A DNA stretch of 28,545 nt from Pancytospora philotis (Eukaryota > Microsporidia). Numbering within the stretch: the first letter of the stretch is position 1; each line of letters begins with the position of its first letter. The stretch covers positions 1 through 28,545 of the forward strand of contig JALRLY010000223.1 in NCBI GenBank assembly GCA_023647555.1, given 5' to 3'. The notes below the pieces were generated by a model. It searched no databases and was not told where the DNA came from. It saw only the letters and a program-made list of their open reading frames with translations. Of the stretch, positions 23,853-28,545 are shown in pieces. A program made the translations under genes and the position numbers.

Positions 23853-26270
23853 ATGGGACAAACACTTTTGGTCGACTGGGAGCAGCGCCCGATCACGCAG
23901 CAGTACATCGAAAAGAACCCGGAGTCGGCGCTGAAGACGATCATCGCCCTGCAGACGAACGGGCAGTCGTTCAAGGACTTTCTGCACTGCATCGTGCGCG
24001 TCGTGATGCCGCGCAACGACAACACGCTCAAGCGGCTCTTCTACTACTACCTGGAGACGCTCTACGACGACCGCAGCCTCTTCATCTGCATCAACCAGAT
24101 TTCCAAGGACCTCGAGTCGCCGAACGAGTACGTGCGTGCCGTGGTGCTGGGCTTCATCTCGCGGCTCGGCACCTTCGACCTCGTGTCCAACTTTCTCAAG
24201 AGCATCCAGGGGAACCTAGCGAACAAGAGCCCGCACGTGCGCGTGGCCGCGCTCTCGTGCCTCGCCACGCTCGCCGAGAAGTTCGAGATTGACATCGAGG
24301 ACGAGCTCGCCGCGATGGCTGCGCAGGAGAGCTCGCCGCCGGTGCTGCGCGTGCTCTTCTGCGCGATGAGCCGGCTGGGAATACCGATCGACCAGTATCT
24401 GGACGTGCAGCATCCGCAGGAGGTGCTCGACACGCTCGTCAAGCTGACCGACAGCGTGCCTTTCCTGTCTGGTTGCCTGGATCTGAAGTACGAGTCCACC
24501 GCCTTCCAGGCCGCGTGCCGGCTTCTGCAGCTCGAGCACGCCGCCGTGCGCATAAACGATCTTTTTGTGCCGGTCACGGACCGCGTAGCTGGCGCTGGCG
24601 ATGCCGCGGTCCCGGCTGAGACTGCTGAGCGGGCGGTGAGCCGGGTGCTGGAGATTCTAGTAGCCGAGCCGGCCTATCGCAGGGACTTTACGCCGTACGT
24701 GCGGTGCGTGCAGGGCCGTGCGCTGGACCTGCTGCGGCTCATCGATCCGTACGAGATGGATTTCTCAGTGTGCGTTGTCGAGCAGGTGTTTGCCAGCGCA
24801 AATACGCATGAGTTTATGCGCGTTGCCGAGGGCCTGTACGCAGCGTACAGCGGGGTGGAGTCGCAGTCCGAGAAGAAGCGGCGGTACCGCGTGTTCCTGC
24901 TCGACAGCATGGCGGCCTTCGTGGCGAGCCACTGCGTGTATGTGCGTGATATGGTAACGAGAAGCCTGAAGAACGTGGGGGACGAGGATGTGGAGATCGT
25001 GCATGCCAGTCTGAAGTTCCTGGTGGCTGTGATGAAGCAAGATGCGCAGACGCAGGGCGGCGCTGCCGACGAGACCCGGCGGATGGTCGCCACACATCTC
25101 ATAAACGGCTTTGCAGGCGTGAGGCAAGGGAGGATCCTGAGGCTGATGTTCGATGCGATTGCGATAGGTGCGGACGAGGAGCTGTTCGAGCGGCTTCTGG
25201 ATGCGCTTTACAAGGCCGTGGACGGGGGCGCCGCGTGCTTTACGGGCTGCGAAGTCTTCGTCGGCACGCACATCGCGCTGTGCATAGCAGAGATGTACCA
25301 GGACGCGTGGAGCAGCAAGGCACGGGCGGTCGGTCTGCTGATAAAGCTGCTGCAGTACGGCACGAAGAGTGGGGTGGCCGATGCCTCTGCCAAGTCCACC
25401 ATTTCGCTCTGCATCCGCCACATTCTCAACCGCTGTGGCTCGTTTTCCTGCGCTGATGGCGCTGCGGTGCTGCCCGAAGCGAGCGCGAAGCAGCGCGGTG
25501 TGCTCGATCCGATTGATTTCCCGCTGCTCGGTGCCGCTGTGCGCCACGAGCCGTTTGAGTGGAACAGCAGCCTCGGCAAAGCATCCTCCGTTGTGCAGCT
25601 GAGCGGCCTGAGCGATCCGCTGTACATTGAGGCAAACGTGTCTTCCAGCCGGAACGAGATTCTGTTTGATTTTTTGGTGATCAACCAGACTGACTCGTAT
25701 CTGCAGAACATCTTCTTTGACTTCATCACCTCCAAGTACGTCAGCCTTAGCTCTAAGCTGGCGCCGCTTTCGCTCCAGCCCAACACGGCCTCTGGCTTCA
25801 AGGCCGTCTTCTCCGTCGCCGAGAGCTCCACCTGCTTCGTGTCTGCCGCCGTGTCTTTCAACTTCCCGAAGAACCAGGAGTACGCCTCGACGCACGTGCA
25901 GAACATCTGCGAGCTTACGATCAGCATCGGCCAGTTCCTGGAGGGCGCGGCAGTGGACTTCAAGCAGCACTGGAAGGATCTGGAGTGGGAGAACATCTAC
26001 TCCCTGACGTTCAGCAAGACCAATCCGGCCGTGCTGCTCGAGCGCATAGTGGCTGCCACGAACGCGCATGTCTGCGACCGGATCAGCTCACACGACTTCC
26101 TCATCGCCAATATCGCGTGCTACACGAGCCGTAAGGCGCTTGCGCTGGCCAACATCTGCTTCTCCCTCAGCGATGTGACGGCCGCCGAGGTGCGCGTGCG
26201 CTCTGAGGACGAGGAGGTCGTCAAGAACATAAGCACGCTCATCTCCCGCTGTCTCAAAGGAATCGAATGA
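23853..26270 (+). CDS. SEC26: Coatomer subunit beta (beta-COP)
   Basis: Part of the COPI coat that drives Golgi-to-ER and intra-Golgi vesicles. The 805 residues (yeast about 970) start with alpha-solenoid repeats. ALKTIIALQTNGQSFKDFL, then VVMPRNDNTLKRLFYYYLET and LESPNEYVRAVVLGFISRL, follows the conserved beta-COP N-terminus. From about 588 the appendage is clear: DPLYIEANVSSSRNEILFDF, VINQTDSYLQNIFFDF, LAPLSLQPN and then HWKDLEWENIYSL near 707, which matches the family's FEWEN box. A C-terminal platform with NAHVCDRISSHDFLIANI follows. GCGAGCCCCA abuts the ATG. The middle is trimmed relative to yeast. Confidence 0.93.
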   Translation: MGQTLLVDWEQRPITQQYIEKNPESALKTIIALQTNGQSFKDFLHCIVRVVMPRNDNTLKRLFYYYLETLYDDRSLFICINQISKDLESPNEYVRAVVLGFISRLGTFDLVSNFLKSIQGNLANKSPHVRVAALSCLATLAEKFEIDIEDELAAMAAQESSPPVLRVLFCAMSRLGIPIDQYLDVQHPQEVLDTLVKLTDSVPFLSGCLDLKYESTAFQAACRLLQLEHAAVRINDLFVPVTDRVAGAGDAAVPAETAERAVSRVLEILVAEPAYRRDFTPYVRCVQGRALDLLRLIDPYEMDFSVCVVEQVFASANTHEFMRVAEGLYAAYSGVESQSEKKRRYRVFLLDSMAAFVASHCVYVRDMVTRSLKNVGDEDVEIVHASLKFLVAVMKQDAQTQGGAADETRRMVATHLINGFAGVRQGRILRLMFDAIAIGADEELFERLLDALYKAVDGGAACFTGCEVFVGTHIALCIAEMYQDAWSSKARAVGLLIKLLQYGTKSGVADASAKSTISLCIRHILNRCGSFSCADGAAVLPEASAKQRGVLDPIDFPLLGAAVRHEPFEWNSSLGKASSVVQLSGLSDPLYIEANVSSSRNEILFDFLVINQTDSYLQNIFFDFITSKYVSLSSKLAPLSLQPNTASGFKAVFSVAESSTCFVSAAVSFNFPKNQEYASTHVQNICELTISIGQFLEGAAVDFKQHWKDLEWENIYSLTFSKTNPAVLLERIVAATNAHVCDRISSHDFLIANIACYTSRKALALANICFSLSDVTAAEVRVRSEDEEVVKNISTLISRCLKGIE

Positions 26271-26294
26271 GTAAATTTAACTTTATTTTTATCG

Positions 26295-26571
26295 CTGTAG
26301 ATTTTGAGGTACAACCGTGGAGTGAAGGTTGGCTGTATGTCATGACTTGGGACGGCGTAATGACGAAGTGTCACCGGAAGTACGTTAGCGAACTCAGCAT
26401 ATTTCCAAATGTGGAAGCCTGCATTCAGTCCAGAGTGCTGCAAAGGACAGTAGAGTCAGTGTCGTTCGACGCGCGGCGCGATATCCTCGAGGAGGGGGAC
26501 GGGCGCGGCCTGAGCTGACGGTGGAGGAAATGGTGCGCGGATGCGCACCGGGGACGCGGGAGCAAGCGTGA
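26295..26571 (+). mobile_element. Decayed element copy 1, probable 3' end of a LINE-type retrotransposon
   Basis: Begins about 25 bases after the beta-COP stop. In pieces across two frames it encodes ILRYNRGVKVG, then VMTWDGVMTKCHRKYVSEL, NVEACIQSRVLQ and DILEEGDGR, then after a 1-base shift ELTVEEMVRGCAP and a TGA at 26569. A related copy lies at 27670-27921. One-base shifts before MTW and after GDGR show it is not functional. The (V)VPxxMTWDGVxTK and xxAYIQSxVLxxT pattern recalls the region after the reverse-transcriptase domain of Dong/R4-like LINEs; this is from memory and is the weakest part. Copies starting at different upstream points fit 5' truncation by target-primed reverse transcription. 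Confidence 0.5.
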
Positions 26572-26625
26572 ATAGTTGAATGATCATACCATTATACTAA
26601 TTAAGTAAATTTATTGAGTACATAT

Positions 26626-27363
26626 TCATTCATTTTCTATTTTACATCTCTTAGCCAGCTTTCTATGCTTTAGAAGCAGCGCGTTGTGGATCTCCCTGAT
26701 ACACTCAGCCTCGGAGTGCTGGGAGAGGGCACTGGCAACGTCGTAGTTCTTCCTGTGTATTTCGATCTGCTCCTCCAGCACCTTCAGCTTGTATTCTATC
26801 TGCGCGCGCTGGAGCTCTCTCCGCCGGTAGTTCCGACTCTGCCCGTCCATAGCATTCTGAATCGCCTTCACGTCAGGCATATCAATACGTTGCTCTAGTG
26901 CTGTGTCGAGGGCTATAGGGGTAGGGCGCTCTTGATGCCGCCATCTGCTGGCGTCTAAGACCGGGACCGGCTGCTGGTGCAACCTGTATAGGCAATTATT
27001 GCACAGCACTGTTGCGTGCTGCGTTTCGTGTTCACTGTGGCTCGGGCCTGGCTCTCCGCGCGCTCTGGCAGCGCTTAAAATCTCATCTGCTCCCGCGCAC
27101 ACAACGAATCCTCGCGCGGCGCTGAAAGAGGATATTATCCTGGCAAATATATGCCTAGCCGCTGATACGTCCTCTTTTGCCCTTGTATACAGTCTGTCGT
27201 TATGCAGATACGTCGGCTGGTTTATTATCTGCCTGCACAGTATACAGCTCTCAGTGTACTCGACAGTGCTGATGAAGTCGAGAATCTGCCGCTTTAGCTC
27301 GAACTTGCGCTGTATAGCAAGCTGTCGTAGCGCAATGAATGCATCTGTGCGCGGTATTAGCAT
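26626..27363 (-). CDS. Hypothetical protein with two CxxC pairs and a C-terminal coiled coil
   Basis: 245 residues, not recognised. Early residues contain CILCRQIINQPTYLHND and, about 80 residues later, VLCNNCLYRLHQQ: two CxxC pairs about 80 residues apart that could bind one zinc ion. The last 90 residues are charged helix (QRAQIEYKLKVLEEQIEIH, EAECIREIHNALLLKHRKLAKR). Third positions are less GC-rich than in other genes. The ATG lacks a clear AAATTTT/CCC element, with only CACCTGCCATAGGCGC before it. It could be a diverged, lineage-specific gene. AATAAA lies shortly after the TGA. Confidence 0.5.
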   Translation of the reverse strand: MLIPRTDAFIALRQLAIQRKFELKRQILDFISTVEYTESCILCRQIINQPTYLHNDRLYTRAKEDVSAARHIFARIISSFSAARGFVVCAGADEILSAARARGEPGPSHSEHETQHATVLCNNCLYRLHQQPVPVLDASRWRHQERPTPIALDTALEQRIDMPDVKAIQNAMDGQSRNYRRRELQRAQIEYKLKVLEEQIEIHRKNYDVASALSQHSEAECIREIHNALLLKHRKLAKRCKIENE

Positions 27364-27669
27364 GCGCCTATGGCAGGTGCCCGGTGTATTTCATACACCA
27401 ATGTTTCAGATTTTGTAGCACCCATGGGTCGTGCACAGCGCACAGTGGAAACCGCTATCTTTAATCTGTTTATTATATTTTTATACAACACTACACCTAC
27501 TTGTTTATGCTAAATAAGCGCCAATGCAGTACTACACAAAATACTAATGAACGTGGCAAATTTTGCAATATGGCTTACATAAAGCATTGGTAAGTTATAA
27601 TAATAAATGTTTATAAGTATAGATTACAGTCGAAGCAGAGAAAGCTCACCAATATGATCTACTAGCCGG
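27364..27669. other. AT-rich spacer
   Basis: 306 bases of AT-rich DNA with many TTATAA/AATAAATG strings, just upstream of element copy 2. No open frame or RNA signature is supported. Confidence 0.4.
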
Positions 27670-27921
27670 CGAGATATTGATGATGTACAAGTGCAACCTT
27701 AAAGTCGTACCGTACATCATGACTTGAGATGGAGTAATGACAAAGTGTCACAAGAAGCACTTGCGCGAACTAGACGTCCTTACCAACGTGGAAGCCTATA
27801 TCTAGTTCAGGGTGCTGAGAAAGACTTAGAGTCTGTATCGTGCGAGGCTTGTCGAGGGATTCTCGAGGAGGGCGACGGCAGACGGCCGGAGGCGGCAGCC
27901 GAGGCGCTGGCATGTGTGTAA
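27670..27921 (+). mobile_element. Decayed element copy 2, probable 3' end of the same LINE-type family
   Basis: Homologous to 26295-26571. Its first frame gives ILMMYKCNLKVVPYIMT, stop, DGVMTKCHKKHLRELDVL, TNVEAYI, stop, FRVLRKT. After a 1-base deletion comes SVSCEACRGILEEGDGRRPEAAAEALA and a TAA at 27919. Two in-frame stops and the deletion make it a dead copy. It ends in an AT-rich tract (CCTTAATTAAATTTACATTTAATC), similar in make-up to the AT-rich tail after copy 1. Confidence 0.5.
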
Positions 27922-28080
27922 TGCGCAAAAATCCTTTAATATTACTCCTTAATTAAATTTACATTTAATCAATTACGAGAGAGAAAACACACAGTAATCA
28001 CGCATTTATGGCTAGTACAAAAAGCCAGCTTGCAAGCACAGTCCAGATTTGAAAAAGAATGAAATTAGTTGCGGATGTAT

Positions 28081-28485
28081 TTACTTATTGTCTCGATTGC
28101 CGGTGCGGCCGATTAGTGGAGGTGGGTAGTTTCTTAAAGACAGAAGCATTAGGCGTATTTCATGTGAATATTTTAGAAGTATGCGCAGTAATAGTTCACA
28201 TGCTGATGCACTTATACAACTAAGCATTATCAATACACTAAAATTACAATTAGTCTTTGCATTTATAATCGACCGCACGAGCATCAGCAAGGCTGCTGGC
28301 CTTAGCAGAGTTAGAATCCACTGCAGTCCTTTTAGTAGTACTGGGCCCAGTAGCGTATCCACTCGGGTACGTGCATTCCTCTGATTTGGATTATTGTAAT
28401 CCCGGAATACGTCTATAGTAATATGTGTTATCCTAGCCGAGGCCATGTACAAGTATTCAGGTTCCTTATAATTATTTATTTTCAT
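28081..28485 (-). CDS. Possible membrane protein, uncharacterised
   Basis: 134 residues in AT-rich DNA near the window edge. Two hydrophobic stretches (LLKGLQWILTLLRPAALLMLV and CNFSVLIMLSCISASACELLLRILL) would allow two membrane helices. A basic tail ends GRTGNRDNK. A second Met at residue 14 (MASARITHITIDVF) is an equally good start. There is no CCC element and codon use differs from the housekeeping genes. It may be a lineage-specific gene or a chance frame. Confidence 0.3.
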   Translation of the reverse strand: MKINNYKEPEYLYMASARITHITIDVFRDYNNPNQRNARTRVDTLLGPVLLKGLQWILTLLRPAALLMLVRSIINAKTNCNFSVLIMLSCISASACELLLRILLKYSHEIRLMLLSLRNYPPPLIGRTGNRDNK

Positions 28486-28545
28486 GGCCCTCGTCTTCGC
28501 GAGAGTATTTATAGCTTTTCAGGTTTAAGCGTAACTGTTTATCTA

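Noticed and set aside
23404..23934. 176-codon frame ahead of beta-COP
   Set aside because: Overlaps the beta-COP N-terminus in a wrong frame; the upstream part is AT-rich spacer without a start element.

Overview
The window looks like nuclear DNA of a microsporidian, an obligate intracellular parasite related to fungi. The clearest sign is a full-length nucleotide transporter (NTT-type ATP/ADP translocase), the carrier these organisms use to import host nucleotides. It sits among compact, intron-free, shortened versions of ordinary eukaryotic housekeeping proteins: cysteinyl-tRNA synthetase, beta-COP, CAF-1 subunit, DRG GTPase, RACK1, CAF40, a TRAPP subunit, a Tpa1/Ofd1 oxygenase, an actin-related protein and a possible RNase P subunit. 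Most genes start a few bases after an AAATTTT-type element followed by a C-rich CCC/CCCC element, the start-proximal signal known from microsporidia. Several stop codons overlap an AATAAA signal. Coding regions are visibly GC-richer than the spacers. I do not commit to a genus.

Layout. 1-6.7 kb is all on the minus strand: cysteinyl-tRNA synthetase, a short divergent actin-related protein, a 104-residue membrane protein, the nucleotide transporter and a sedlin-like TRAPP subunit. 7.0-11.8 kb holds two divergently transcribed paralogous genes for predicted secreted, helical, single-pass surface proteins. They are separated by a 2.2-kb gap, and each is preceded by an almost identical promoter. 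12.0-16.3 kb holds an Ser-Pro-rich protein of unknown function, a possible POP5-like RNase P/MRP protein, an unrecognised 222-residue helical protein and a Tpa1/Ofd1-like oxygenase. 16.9-21.3 kb is a plus-strand run: CAF-1 WD40 subunit, DRG/Rbg1 GTPase, a small coiled-coil protein and CAF40/CNOT9. 21.5-26.3 kb holds RACK1 (minus), a small protein ending in a PCNA-binding motif, and beta-COP. The last 2.3 kb is more AT-rich. It holds two decayed copies of one element, probably 5'-truncated LINE-type retrotransposon ends, and two weak minus-strand hypothetical genes.

Functions represented: translation and its control (CysRS, DRG, RACK1, CAF40, Tpa1-like), vesicle traffic (beta-COP, TRAPP), chromatin and replication (CAF-1, ARP, the PCNA-binding protein), energy parasitism (NTT) and the cell or spore surface (the paralog pair). 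No operon logic is expected, and neighbours share no obvious pathway. The most interesting region is the surface-protein pair with its duplicated, palindromic, CCAAT-rich promoter. No tRNA, rRNA, snRNA or CRISPR array was found by eye.
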